From assembly GCA_020635355.1 (NCBI GenBank), contig JACJZW010000005.1:62001-126000 (forward strand): a DNA stretch of 64,000 nucleotides, written 5' to 3'. Position numbers and translations under genes: made by a program. Under the pieces are notes generated by a model. It ran no database searches and was not told the origin of the DNA. It saw only the letters and a list, made by a program, of their open reading frames with translations. This stretch comes from Flavobacteriales bacterium (lineage in GTDB: Bacteria > Bacteroidota > Bacteroidia > NS11-12g > UBA9320). Below are positions 1-9,521 of this stretch, one piece after another. How positions within the stretch are numbered: the stretch's first letter is position 1; every line of letters begins with the position of its first letter.

Positions 1-1329
1 AGGTGCAATCAAGGCATCCAGGTTGGCTTCAGGAGACGCATAATTTCCTGATCCGTCATCTTTATTTTTAATGGTACCAGCTTCACAGGTAATAACGTTT
101 CCAGGAATACCAGTTACCGTACCAGGACCCATTTCAACGTCGCAACCTTTGGTTACTTCGATGTAATCTGTTTTAATCAACGTTTGTGAAGCTCCTACAT
201 CATTAGATGAGGTAAGACCAACACTCCATTTTCCTACATCCGGGAATCCAGGGATTCCTTTTGCGGTAAATACTTCTGGGTTTTGATTAACGGTTTCGTC
301 ACCACCACGTAAATCTGGGTAGTCGTCTCCGTCAATTCGGGAATTTGCAGAATCCGTTCCATGTCCCTGGAAGAGGAACCAGTCCCAGTAAATGGCACCG
401 TTGGTAGAAAGATCTGTTAATTGGAAGGTATTGTAAAGCTCAACCTTGTTTTTGTCGGAAATGAAATCCGCAACTGGAGGAGCGGTTGGTTTAATGATCG
501 TCAAACAGTGAACAACAGAGTCGCGTCCGAGACAGTTCTCAGAGAACAAACGGATGCAGTAGGTTCCTGTTGAGTTGAATTTATGCACAGCATCGGTTGT
601 GGTGTACTCAATAGTTCCATCGTCTCCAATGTCCCAACCGTGATAGAGGTAACCAGCTTGATTGGCATTGGTGAGTTTAACCGGTGTTTTTACAAACGCG
701 GTGTCTTCCACGTGAAAACCAGCGGCCAACGAACCGGAGGTAGCCAATGCAATGGTGTAATCCTCTGTTTCACCATACAATACGCTGGTACACGCCATAC
801 CGGATGACCACTGGCCGGATCCGGAATACTGCGAGCGCATACGTAAACGAGTTGCTCCAGTTTTGATGTTGGAGCAGCTCAGAGTGAAGGTGTAGGTGTT
901 TACTGTGTTGGTGTTCATCACCGCCCATCCGTTGGAGATGTACTCACCGGCATCGTCGAAGTCACCGTCACCTGTAATGTCAATCCATACACCCAAATAG
1001 GTTTGGTACGTAGGACCACCACCCACTTTCAAGGTGTAGGATGATCCACCATTCAACGTAAATGAAGGAGTGGAAGACATCAACGTGTAATTAGGAACAG
1101 CTGTTTGATTACAACCGTCATTTGACTTGGCAAACAACGAGTTACCGTTGTTTAACACTTCAACAGATCCAATGTACATGTTGTACGTTGGACAACCGGT
1201 TGACGTGTGGCTCACCGAACAATACTGCGCAAAGGCAGAAACACCTGAAAAAATAAGGGTAACCAACAGAGCAAACCATCGCCCAGGTAAGCGGGTGGCG
1301 TGCTTGAAAAGAGTAAGATTGTTGTTCAT
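1..1329 (-). CDS. Secreted GEVED/PKD-type surface protein (partial, 3' end outside window)
   Basis: An open minus-strand frame runs from ATG at 1329 to the window edge (443 codons, no stop), so the C-terminus is missing. Residues 1-35 form a signal peptide with an unusually long N-region, a hydrophobic stretch ALLVTLIFSGVSAFA and likely cleavage before QYCSV. Next comes a GEVED-type domain, recognised from DITGDGDFDDAGEYI and, near residue 190, YGETEDYTI. After it lie PKD-like segments (GWDIGDDGTIEY, then a domain beginning PPVADFISD). Such proteins in Bacteroidota are usually large T9SS cargo ending in a sorting domain, which would lie outside the window. The role is probably adhesion or an extracellular enzyme scaffold; no catalytic domain is visible in the part present. 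Confidence 0.85.
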   Translation of the reverse strand, partial: MNNNLTLFKHATRLPGRWFALLVTLIFSGVSAFAQYCSVSHTSTGCPTYNMYIGSVEVLNNGNSLFAKSNDGCNQTAVPNYTLMSSTPSFTLNGGSSYTLKVGGGPTYQTYLGVWIDITGDGDFDDAGEYISNGWAVMNTNTVNTYTFTLSCSNIKTGATRLRMRSQYSGSGQWSSGMACTSVLYGETEDYTIALATSGSLAAGFHVEDTAFVKTPVKLTNANQAGYLYHGWDIGDDGTIEYTTTDAVHKFNSTGTYCIRLFSENCLGRDSVVHCLTIIKPTAPPVADFISDKNKVELYNTFQLTDLSTNGAIYWDWFLFQGHGTDSANSRIDGDDYPDLRGGDETVNQNPEVFTAKGIPGFPDVGKWSVGLTSSNDVGASQTLIKTDYIEVTKGCDVEMGPGTVTGIPGNVITCEAGTIKNKDDGSGNYASPEANLDALIAP

Positions 1330-1599
1330 AAAATCTGGAAGTTAAATACTACTTTACTTTTTTGTCTTAAACCAACCGGCCATGGGCACGGTTACTTAAA
1401 TGGACACCGAATCTATAAAAGGTTGCAGACATTTTCTTAAAATTCTCATGATAATCATCTAATTCACTGATAATGTGTAGCATAAGTTCTATAAAAACTG
1501 TGATTTAAGTATTTTGGCCATCCAACAATACTTGTATCCGTGTTGGACATAATTTTTATCACCTGTCTTTTTTCATGTGCGGTGCGCTAATTTGCCGGT

Positions 1600-4500
1600 A
1601 TGAATCAACCCGCATCCGATTTTCAACTTCTGAACCCTGAACAGCAACGTGCCGTGACCACCATTGATGGTCCTGTATTGGTTATTGCCGGTCCGGGAAC
1701 GGGCAAGACTCAGATTCTTGCCCATCGGATCGCGTATATTCTTGAGCAAACGGATACCTCCACGGAAAATATCCTATGTCTGACCTATACCGATGCCGGC
1801 ACCGTGGCCATGAAGCAACGATTGCTTCGATACATCGGGCCGGAGGCCCACCGCATCAGTGTACATACCTTTCACGGATTCTGTAATCGAGTAATTCAGG
1901 AACGCCCCGAGGAGTTTAATCATCGTAACCTCCAACCCCTTAATGATCTGGAGCGCTATCAGTACCTGCATGATCTTGCCATCAACCTTCCACAGGATCA
2001 TCCGCTAAAAAAGATGAAAGGCAATGTGACCTATTTGGTCCAAAGTCTGAATCGCTTGTTCGGGTGGATGAAGAAGGAAAACATCAGTCCCCAAAAACTG
2101 GAGCAGATGTGCACATCCTACAAAGCCGAAATCCGGGAAAGTGACGCGTATATATATAAACGAGCCTACAAGGACAATCCCGCCGGCTCGTTAAACATGA
2201 ATAAAATTGAAAAGGAGGATCAAAAAGCCAATACTCTGATGGCCGCCGGACACCTCTATGCTCAGTACGAAGACCGGAAACACCAGGAGGGCACCTACGA
2301 TTTTGATGATATGATCCTCTGGGTGCTGGAGTTATTTGAGCGCGAACAAGCCGTACTCAGTGATTACCAGGAGCTATTTCATTATGTATTGGTGGATGAA
2401 TACCAGGATACCAGCGGATCGCAAAACGATCTGATCAATGCCCTTGTTTCGTTCTGGGAAGAAAACCCCAATCTGTTTGTAGTAGGCGATGACGACCAAT
2501 CCATATATCGGTTCCAGGGAGCCGAAATTGAAAACATTCTTCAGTTCAATTCTCGCTATCAGGCTTTCCTCAAACACATCGTATTAAAAACCAACTACCG
2601 GTCTACTGCATCCATCCTTCACGCCTCGGCCGCACATATTTCCGAGAATACCAACCGATTAATTAACCTGTTGCCCAATCTTTCAAAAGACCTTACACCG
2701 GCTGACCTCTCCAATACCGGCCACCCCGTTCTGTTCACTTCGTTTCCATCGGCACACATGGAAGGTGTGGGGATTGCCCAGCAGATTCAAGCATTGATTG
2801 AACAAGGTGTGAACCCGGAAGATATCGCCGTGCTGTACCGGCAACATAAACAAGGTGAGCCTCTGGCGCAACTACTCAAGCATTTGGGTATACCGGTTTT
2901 CATGCAACGAAAGGAGAACATCCTGCATGTTCAGGTTATTCAACAGGTGTTGAATGCCTTGAAGTTTATCAGTCAGGAATTGGAGCGGCCCTATTCGGGT
3001 GAGCATCATCTTTTTAGTTTATTACACCTGGATGTCTTTAACCGTTCTCCCCTTGACATTGCCCGTTTCTCCCATGCCGTGTTTCAACACCGCCTTAAAT
3101 GGCGCGACGCCCTCAACGAACCAGAGAAATTACTCGATGGCTCCATGGATCTGGTGCACATGGAAGCATGGAAATATGCCTCGTCACTGCTCGAAAATCT
3201 GATCAAAAAGGGTGCAAACGAACCGCTGATCCAGCTCATCTATCACGTTATACATGATCTTCAAATTTCAAAAGGATCATTGCTAAACTCCTTTGAATTG
3301 GAATGCCTACATGCGCTAATTGATTTCGCTGAAAATGAATGCGCCTCTAAGCCTGACCTCAGTTTACGAGATTTTTTGAAGAAGATCGATCTGATGGATG
3401 AGTATCGGATTGCTTTGAACCGACAGCGATTGCTATTTGACGATAAAGGCGTGAATTTCATGACAGCCCACGGCAGCAAGGGATTGGAATTCGACCATGT
3501 ATTTATGATTGATTGTTCTGCGAATTCATGGGAAAAAGAAGTTGCCCGATCTCCGTATGGTTTTGCTCAAATCTTCAAATCCGAAGAAATAGATAACTCA
3601 GATGAGCATCGAAGACTATTCTACGTTGCTATGACCCGTGCACGGAAGACGCTGCGACTTTCTGCCCATGAGCAATCGAATAGTGGTAAAGACATCCTTC
3701 ACAGCAGTTTTATCGATGAATTATTGAACCAAAACGCAATCGAGCACCAGTCCTTTGAGCCGGATCCATCCTTAGCCCTACAACTGCTACAGGTGATAGT
3801 ATCCTCACCGGAAATGAAACCGGAGCACCTTCTGGACACCCAACGCATTCAGAACTATCTTGAATCCTATCAGCTCAGTGTGAGCCACTTGAATGAATAT
3901 TTGGAGTGCCCAACCTCATTTTATTTCAGCACGATTTTGCGGGTACCCAAAGCCAAAAACAAGTATTTGTCCTTTGGGATTGCCGTGCACAGAACGCTGG
4001 ATCAACTGTTTAAATCGATGGTGACCGATCCTTCCTCCATTGACACGTTTAAAGCGGCTGCGGCTTTTGAACGAAACCTGATCAGGGAACGCTACGTGTT
4101 TACAGAAAAAGAATTTGAGGACTTTATGAGCCTGGGACAAAATGCGTTGACCATGTTCGTTGAAACTCGAAAAGACGAATGGAAGTCGCGAACGGATATG
4201 CGTTCCGAAGTGACGTTTGAACGAATTGTGGTGGATCAAACACCGGTAAAGGGAACACTTGATTTGATTGACGTCACCAACCATCAAGCCGATGTTTTTG
4301 ACTTTAAAACGGGCAATCCGCAAAATGCCCGGCTTCAGGTTAAGCCTCCGGCGGATGGGTACGACGGAACCGACAAAACGAAACAGTTTGGTGGTAAATA
4401 CTGGCGACAAATGATGTTTTACGCCTTGCTGATAGAATCCGACAAGCGCCTTAACCTGACGATGCAACGCGGTGTATTTGACTTTGTAGAACCTGATGAT

Positions 4501-4674
4501 GACAAAAACTTCGTCCGGGAATACATTGACATCACCCCTGAGGGCAAAACCTTCATGCGGAATTTGATCCATCAGGTGTATACCCGGATTCGTCAGGCCG
4601 ATTTTCTTCAAGGCTGTGGCGAGGAAAACTGTGAGTGGTGTGCATTTGTTGCCAATCACGCAAACAAATCTTAA
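1600..4674 (+). CDS. UvrD/Rep-family helicase fused to a RecB-type PD-(D/E)XK nuclease
   Basis: A 1024-residue superfamily 1A helicase-nuclease. Helicase motifs: Walker A GPGTGKT (31-37), Walker B LVDEYQDTS (about 263-271), motif III VVGDDDQSIYRFQGA (about 293), a late motif TAHGSKGLEF (about 622) and motif VI FYVAMTRARKTL (about 672). The C-terminal third resembles the RecB/AddB nuclease, with YLECPTSFYF near 770, FGIAVHRTLDQLF near 790 and DVFDFKTGNP near 905. Cys770 together with Cys1006, Cys1011 and Cys1014 (C-x4-C-x2-C) matches the four-cysteine iron-sulfur arrangement of AddB/Cas4-type nucleases. The probable role is DNA end processing or recombinational repair in the cytoplasm, with helicase and nuclease on one chain. 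It is monocistronic. A near-consensus -7 element lies just upstream of ATG 1600. Confidence 0.9.
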   Translation: MNQPASDFQLLNPEQQRAVTTIDGPVLVIAGPGTGKTQILAHRIAYILEQTDTSTENILCLTYTDAGTVAMKQRLLRYIGPEAHRISVHTFHGFCNRVIQERPEEFNHRNLQPLNDLERYQYLHDLAINLPQDHPLKKMKGNVTYLVQSLNRLFGWMKKENISPQKLEQMCTSYKAEIRESDAYIYKRAYKDNPAGSLNMNKIEKEDQKANTLMAAGHLYAQYEDRKHQEGTYDFDDMILWVLELFEREQAVLSDYQELFHYVLVDEYQDTSGSQNDLINALVSFWEENPNLFVVGDDDQSIYRFQGAEIENILQFNSRYQAFLKHIVLKTNYRSTASILHASAAHISENTNRLINLLPNLSKDLTPADLSNTGHPVLFTSFPSAHMEGVGIAQQIQALIEQGVNPEDIAVLYRQHKQGEPLAQLLKHLGIPVFMQRKENILHVQVIQQVLNALKFISQELERPYSGEHHLFSLLHLDVFNRSPLDIARFSHAVFQHRLKWRDALNEPEKLLDGSMDLVHMEAWKYASSLLENLIKKGANEPLIQLIYHVIHDLQISKGSLLNSFELECLHALIDFAENECASKPDLSLRDFLKKIDLMDEYRIALNRQRLLFDDKGVNFMTAHGSKGLEFDHVFMIDCSANSWEKEVARSPYGFAQIFKSEEIDNSDEHRRLFYVAMTRARKTLRLSAHEQSNSGKDILHSSFIDELLNQNAIEHQSFEPDPSLALQLLQVIVSSPEMKPEHLLDTQRIQNYLESYQLSVSHLNEYLECPTSFYFSTILRVPKAKNKYLSFGIAVHRTLDQLFKSMVTDPSSIDTFKAAAAFERNLIRERYVFTEKEFEDFMSLGQNALTMFVETRKDEWKSRTDMRSEVTFERIVVDQTPVKGTLDLIDVTNHQADVFDFKTGNPQNARLQVKPPADGYDGTDKTKQFGGKYWRQMMFYALLIESDKRLNLTMQRGVFDFVEPDDDKNFVREYIDITPEGKTFMRNLIHQVYTRIRQADFLQGCGEENCEWCAFVANHANKS

Positions 4675-4684
4675 GTGCTTGGGT

Positions 4685-4692
4685 TACCTTTG
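4685..4692 (+). promoter_or_regulatory. -7 box upstream of the Nfu gene
   Basis: TACCTTTG matches the Bacteroidota -7 consensus TAnnTTTG and ends 20 bases before the ATG at 4713. No clear -33 TTG is seen at the usual spacing. A transcript starting about 5-8 bases downstream would have a leader of roughly 15 bases. Confidence 0.5.
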
Positions 4693-4712
4693 TAGAATAA
4701 TTCTAAATAGAA

Positions 4713-5276
4713 ATGACTCTGGACGATATCGTCACCGTATACGCTGAAGCAACTCCGAATCCTGAATCCATGAAATTCGTAGCCAACAAAATGATTCTGG
4801 CGAACGAAAGCGTGGATTTTCGCGGAAAGGAAAAGGTAAAAAATGCCCCAATGGCTTCAGCGCTCTTCGAGTTTCCTTATGTGAAGGGAGTGTTTATCAT
4901 GAACAATTTCGTGAGCATCACCAAATCAGTTGATTACGAGTGGTTTGATATTATGCCACACCTCAAGAAGTTCGTTCAGGAATATCTTCAAGCAGGGAAG
5001 GAAGTGGTGACAAAGGTTGAAGTGTTATCTCCGGAGGACGAAGATGTTGTGGTAGGTAAGATCAAAAAACTACTGGATGATCACGTTAAACCAGCCGTTG
5101 AAATGGATGGGGGTGCCATTACGTTTCAGGATTTCAAGGAGGGTGTGGTAACGGTGGTTATGAAAGGATCTTGTAGCGGTTGTCCGTCCAGCACCATGAC
5201 GCTAAAAGCCGGTATCGAAAATTTGCTGAAACGGATGGTTCCTGAAGTGGAGGCCGTAGAAGCTGTTCCGGGATAA
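4713..5276 (+). CDS. NifU/Nfu-family iron-sulfur cluster carrier
   Basis: A 187-residue protein with two domains. The N-terminal Nfu_N domain (about 8-95) opens with YAEATPNPESMKFVAN, typical of NFU1-like proteins. The C-terminal NifU domain (about 110-187) carries the cluster-binding pair Cys154-x2-Cys157 in CSGCPSSTMTLK. Proteins of this kind receive assembled 4Fe-4S clusters and pass them to apo-enzymes in the cytoplasm. The gene follows the helicase by 38 bases with its own -7 box, and converges with the next gene, with only two bases between the two stops. The neighbouring nuclease has a probable iron-sulfur site, but a functional link is only a guess. The family call is firm. Confidence 0.93.
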   Translation: MTLDDIVTVYAEATPNPESMKFVANKMILANESVDFRGKEKVKNAPMASALFEFPYVKGVFIMNNFVSITKSVDYEWFDIMPHLKKFVQEYLQAGKEVVTKVEVLSPEDEDVVVGKIKKLLDDHVKPAVEMDGGAITFQDFKEGVVTVVMKGSCSGCPSSTMTLKAGIENLLKRMVPEVEAVEAVPG

Positions 5277-5278
5277 TC

Positions 5279-7186
5279 TCATCGCATTAGGGTAAGCGAC
5301 CCGTGCTTGTACTGGAGGGGATCCGGCAAACAAGGTGTTTCAATCTGACATAGCCAAAGGTAAACACCGGAGTCCATAAGCTTGCCGTTTAACTTACCAT
5401 CCCAGGAGGCGTTCAAATCATCGGTTTCAAAAACCTTCTGACCCCAACGGGTGTAGATCACAAAATGATAGCCCTGAATATCTCCAAAACCCAAGCTGGG
5501 TGAGATGGTTTCATTCAATCCATCTCCATTCGGCGTAAAGGCGTTTGGCACATAGAAATTTTGTGCCTCATTTAACATGAAAATATTCATCTGATCGGTT
5601 GCCGTGTATGGACATCGTAAATCCGTTACCACCACGGAAAACGAACCACTTCCTTTCACACGAACCCAGGGGCTGGTATCCCCGGTTGACCATTTGAAGG
5701 CATAATTCACGGAATCCCGGATCTTGGTATCCAATAAGAGCTCACGTTGACTGCAAAACGTCTGACTCTCGGGACCAATGTCAATGGTAAAGGTATTTCT
5801 TCTCGCTATTGAAACCGTGTCCGCAAATGAACAACCATCACGTGTTAGCATGACCCAGAAAGTTCCGGAGTCCTTCACACTCAAATACGAATCCGAGCTA
5901 CCATCAGACCACTGAAAAGCATCAGCAGATGTACCGGGATTCAAGACCAGGTCAACGTCGCCACAAACAAACTGATCCGGACCGAGGTCGAAAACAGGCG
6001 TGGGTTTGGAATCCACATACATGGAATCGGTTTCCGGGCATCCATCACGTTTCACGGTAAGCCAATACCATCCCGGCGACGAAACCGTCAGGGTTGGAGT
6101 GGTATCTCCTGTAGACCATTCATAGGAATCAAACACCCGGTTTTTTACTTCCAGGGTCAAATCTATTTCATTGTCGCACGCCACGGTATCGGGGCCAATG
6201 GAGATGGGCTGAATAGCTGGGTAAATAACAATTTCATCCTTAAAACTACCGCATTGTGTAAACACTTCCACCGAATAAGTACCGAATCCGGTCACCTGAA
6301 TTTTTTGGGTGGTGTCACCGGTAGACCACAGAACCTTTTTATCCGGATGACCAGCGTCCAGAGTGCGAACCGAATTCTCATCACACATGGATGTATCGTT
6401 GCCTAAACCGGTTTTATGCTTAAAACTCTTGCTTTCAATAAACACCCAGGAGTCCTTGATGGGATCGCCCACATCGGCTATGGCCAATTTAATGGTGTAC
6501 CACTCGCAAGCCTGCAATTTTAAAGAGGCTGTAAGGGATCGGGTTAAACCATCCGGTTGGAGGTATTTATGGATGGTGGAATTCACATCCACATTATCCA
6601 CGTAGTACGCTGAATTACGCTTGTGGTTGACGTTATCAATGCTTACTTCGATGTTGGTGCCCGGAAGCAAGGCCACATTTTGCTCACCCACAATACCGGG
6701 TCCGGAAATAAAAAATCCAAAAATGTCATTGAATCCGGCATCAACCCATTCCTTATACTCATCCGAAGCAAAGACATATTTAAATTCCACATCCGGAGTT
6801 TGTGGCTTGAACTCAAACTCCAAAACAGCCGCATCCAAGGTCTTGGTTCCGGCAATTTTCTCGAGAATTGAAGTTCCCGGTCCGCCTAATCCTGACGTGT
6901 ATCCTACATCATTATTGGGCCCCTTGGCTCCGACTGCCACACCACTCGATAGAATGAGGCCTTTGTCGATTTCAAGGCCGGCCTTGTACCCATTTTCAAA
7001 AAGGGCTAATGACCGATCGTAACCGGTGTAATTTACGTTACGTGTGCTTACTCCGTCACCTACCAAAATATTGTTTACCAGTACATTGGGACTGTACCCT
7101 TCCGCCACAATTAATTGACCGAATACCGATGAAGATGCCCCTATCAGAATGGCAGAAATCAGGATATGTATTCGACGCGGAAACAC
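5279..7186 (-). CDS. Secreted choice-of-anchor L protein with T9SS type B (gliding-associated) C-terminal domain
   Basis: A 635-residue exported protein starting at GTG 7186, with a signal peptide ending near SSVFGQ. The choice-of-anchor L domain spans roughly 30-260 (FKYVFASDEYKEWVDAGFND, then FGFFISGPG). Four Ig-like modules of about 80 residues follow, each with a Cys early and a core such as YEWSTGDTTPTLTV ending in RDGC. The C-terminal about 85 residues form the CHU_C/type B sorting domain: NAFTPNGDGLNETISP, IYTRWGQKVFET and SWDGKLNGKLMDSGVYLW. Known family behaviour is export by the type IX system and surface attachment or release. A TATCTTTG -7 box lies 36 bases upstream. No enzymatic domain is seen. 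Confidence 0.9.
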   Translation of the reverse strand: MFPRRIHILISAILIGASSSVFGQLIVAEGYSPNVLVNNILVGDGVSTRNVNYTGYDRSLALFENGYKAGLEIDKGLILSSGVAVGAKGPNNDVGYTSGLGGPGTSILEKIAGTKTLDAAVLEFEFKPQTPDVEFKYVFASDEYKEWVDAGFNDIFGFFISGPGIVGEQNVALLPGTNIEVSIDNVNHKRNSAYYVDNVDVNSTIHKYLQPDGLTRSLTASLKLQACEWYTIKLAIADVGDPIKDSWVFIESKSFKHKTGLGNDTSMCDENSVRTLDAGHPDKKVLWSTGDTTQKIQVTGFGTYSVEVFTQCGSFKDEIVIYPAIQPISIGPDTVACDNEIDLTLEVKNRVFDSYEWSTGDTTPTLTVSSPGWYWLTVKRDGCPETDSMYVDSKPTPVFDLGPDQFVCGDVDLVLNPGTSADAFQWSDGSSDSYLSVKDSGTFWVMLTRDGCSFADTVSIARRNTFTIDIGPESQTFCSQRELLLDTKIRDSVNYAFKWSTGDTSPWVRVKGSGSFSVVVTDLRCPYTATDQMNIFMLNEAQNFYVPNAFTPNGDGLNETISPSLGFGDIQGYHFVIYTRWGQKVFETDDLNASWDGKLNGKLMDSGVYLWLCQIETPCLPDPLQYKHGSLTLMR

Positions 7187-7221
7187 GGTGAGAGCCTGCA
7201 GCAGTTTAACGAAGTTCTATA

Positions 7222-7229
7222 CAAAGATA
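7222..7229 (-). promoter_or_regulatory. -7 box for the choice-of-anchor L gene
   Basis: Read on the minus strand this is TATCTTTG, an exact TAnnTTTG match. It lies 36 bases upstream of the GTG start at 7186, leaving a leader of about 30 bases. Confidence 0.5.
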
Positions 7230-7332
7230 CACGTGGAAGGGGTCAAAATAATGTTAGGAATCCCTGTGTTAACCACGCCCTTCGTGATCATGTTGGATTT
7301 TTTCGCCAACTTGCGAGTCGAAATTGAAGAAA

Positions 7333-8004
7333 ATGAAAGTTTTACGAGTTGTCCTCCTGAGTGTTTTAACCGCTTTTGTTGCGGTGTCTGCTCAAGCCCA
7401 AAAAATTACCTGGGATCATCAAAATACCGACACTGTTTTTGCCCCGGAAACCCACCCGGATGTGGAATCTCATAACAAAATTACCGTTCAGGATTCAGGC
7501 CTATACCGATGGGTTCGAAAGGTAACGACCAATTGCCCGATTACAACAGCCATCTGTGACAAAAACCAGTGCTATTTGGAACATGTGGACTCTGCCGTAT
7601 TTTATACCGACGCGAATGAGACCTTTACCATGATTGCTCACTTCTACCCCAACAATGATTGTTGCAAGTACGCACAGATTGAGCTCACGGTATACAAGGT
7701 TTCCGATCCATCCGTAACCTCAACAGCTACCTATCAGATTTCGCTGTGGTGCACCCAAAACTCTGTTAGTGATGTTCTCGGAGCTGATGTGACTCTGCAG
7801 CCAAATCCAACTAGCGGTATCTTAATAGTTGATGGGTTGCTGTCAACAGCCACCTTACGTGTAACCAATCAGTTAGGCCAAACTATCAAACTGGCCGAAA
7901 ACAGTAATGGCGCAATCGATGTGGCAGATCTTACACCGGGTGTGTATCAACTTTTGATTCACCTGGACGATGCCGTAATCAGACGTCAGTTCATCAAGCA
8001 ATAG
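7333..8004 (+). CDS. Small secreted protein with T9SS type A sorting domain
   Basis: A 223-residue exported protein from ATG 7333. An in-frame TTG at 7324 would add MKK and is less likely. The signal peptide is MKVLRVVLLSVLTAFVAVSA with cleavage near AQAQ. The middle (about 25-150) carries several cysteines in pairs (CPITTAICDKNQC, then NNDCC), suggesting disulfides, and resembles no family I can name. The last about 70 residues are a type A sorting domain: LQPNPTSGILIVDG, RVTNQLGQTI and LTPGVYQLLI. It is probably a small surface or released protein. It converges with the downstream barrel gene, nine bases apart. Confidence 0.82.
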   Translation: MKVLRVVLLSVLTAFVAVSAQAQKITWDHQNTDTVFAPETHPDVESHNKITVQDSGLYRWVRKVTTNCPITTAICDKNQCYLEHVDSAVFYTDANETFTMIAHFYPNNDCCKYAQIELTVYKVSDPSVTSTATYQISLWCTQNSVSDVLGADVTLQPNPTSGILIVDGLLSTATLRVTNQLGQTIKLAENSNGAIDVADLTPGVYQLLIHLDDAVIRRQFIKQ

Positions 8005-8013
8005 TTCATTCGG

Positions 8014-9501
8014 TTAGAAGCGGGTGCTCAGCGTAAGCACCATGGAATTTCTGACCAATTTGTTTTCGGCATAATCCACTCCGACACCATCAACGGTGTA
8101 GGGTTGGCGAATGGTTGCTTCACGGCGTTGAACCAATGCCAGATCCAGTGACCAATCCTTTTCCTGAATCCCGATTCCACCTGTTAAGTACAAGCGCTGC
8201 AGGTTGTTACTGGTAGCGGTATACAACGGACTTCCATAATGTGCGGCACCGGCGCGAAATCGGAACATGTCGTGAACAAACTCTCCACCTACGCGCAAAT
8301 TCACCACATCCTTATACTTGCTACGTATCACATCATTGGCCACTTCAAAGGCGCCATTAACCGGTCTAAGTCGCATGCTGGAGTAGTCAACAAACTCGGC
8401 ATCTGCTGAGATAAATCCTTTTTTGCCAAAGAGGTATGAAGCCGAAAGGGTAGTTTGTAGTGGGCTCACCACCTTGTAGGAATAAGTACCATCCGCTGAT
8501 CGCAAATCGAGGTCACCGCCATCGTCATACGTCGTATAGAGCTCATCGTAGTACTCATCATTCAACGAATAAATGGTGGGTGTTTTGAGTGCTGCTCCCA
8601 ATCGGATCCGGCTTTTAGGACGCACAATGATTCCCAAATTACCACTCACACCTACTCCGGTTGTGGTAAGATGTTGTTGCAATTCCCAGGATGTCCAGTT
8701 GTTAAGGGTAAGGCCGTTATCAATCTCCGTAAAGCGATTGGTTTCCCGATAGCGGACCGTGGTAAGTTGAACACCACCCCCTATATAGAATTTGTTTTCA
8801 TAGTTGGAGGCCAGTGTTAACCCAATTTCATTCTTTGACCCTCGGGATGAGATCACATTTCGCTGTGAGGTATTGCGTTCCAACGGGTTTAGTGCTGCTG
8901 CATATTGCCGATTTGCCACACTGTCTATCAGATACGCTTCCCACATCATGGTTTCGAGATCATAGTATCCGTAATTCAATTCCTCATCTGACGCCCCTAG
9001 TTCACTTACCGAAAGACCATCGGCGCGTTGAGCGAAGTAGTCCAACATGCTGGATTCGGTGTTATCTCCTCCGTAATTGATGATCTGATGGTAATTGGCT
9101 GTTCGATTCATGGTCATCGAAAAGTTGGTATTCAACCAACCGGAAGTAGCCGGTTTTCGCCCGTCGTACTTTTTGTTGTTGATCACGAATCCCAGATTGG
9201 GGACGTTCAGGTTAAACTCATTATCACGAATTGAATTTCCAAGATAGTCTCCGGTTACCTTGGCATTTTGCATTCCCAGTCCCATAATGAAGCTGTTGGA
9301 TCTGTAAAGGGCAATACCTGCCGGATTGATCCCGGCACTGGATATATCGGCTCCCAGTGACCCAAAAGCCCCGCCTGACGCCATGCTGCGTGCGGTTGAC
9401 CCAATGTCGGATTGTGAATATCTGAGCGCATCAATGTCGTTTTGAGCGTATGAAAACAGACATACGGATGCTGTTGCGATGCTAAAAATTAGTCGTTTCA
9501 T
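8014..9501 (-). CDS. OmpP1/FadL-like outer-membrane beta-barrel protein
   Basis: A 495-residue protein with a signal peptide (MKRLIFSIATASVCLFSYAQ). It then has the characteristic Bacteroidota segment DALRYSQSDIGSTARSMASG and SAGINPAGIALYRSNSF, as in proteins usually labelled OmpP1/FadL-like or 'hemin receptor'. The remainder alternates short amphipathic strands with polar loops and ends in an aromatic residue (VLTLSTRF), as outer-membrane barrels do. The family is thought to pass hydrophobic compounds across the outer membrane; the substrate here is unknown. It lies 20 bases downstream of the low-complexity protein gene on the same strand, so the two are probably cotranscribed. Confidence 0.82.
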   Translation of the reverse strand: MKRLIFSIATASVCLFSYAQNDIDALRYSQSDIGSTARSMASGGAFGSLGADISSAGINPAGIALYRSNSFIMGLGMQNAKVTGDYLGNSIRDNEFNLNVPNLGFVINNKKYDGRKPATSGWLNTNFSMTMNRTANYHQIINYGGDNTESSMLDYFAQRADGLSVSELGASDEELNYGYYDLETMMWEAYLIDSVANRQYAAALNPLERNTSQRNVISSRGSKNEIGLTLASNYENKFYIGGGVQLTTVRYRETNRFTEIDNGLTLNNWTSWELQQHLTTTGVGVSGNLGIIVRPKSRIRLGAALKTPTIYSLNDEYYDELYTTYDDGGDLDLRSADGTYSYKVVSPLQTTLSASYLFGKKGFISADAEFVDYSSMRLRPVNGAFEVANDVIRSKYKDVVNLRVGGEFVHDMFRFRAGAAHYGSPLYTATSNNLQRLYLTGGIGIQEKDWSLDLALVQRREATIRQPYTVDGVGVDYAENKLVRNSMVLTLSTRF

Positions 9502-9521
9502 AAGGAAAATTTGAATGGTGG

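Noticed and set aside
3916..4659. 247-codon minus-strand frame under the helicase gene
   Set aside because: It lies wholly antisense to conserved nuclease motifs and has no recognisable domain.
5279..7186. Ig-like repeats as a DNA repeat array
   Set aside because: The four modules are similar only at protein level; there is no tandem DNA identity.
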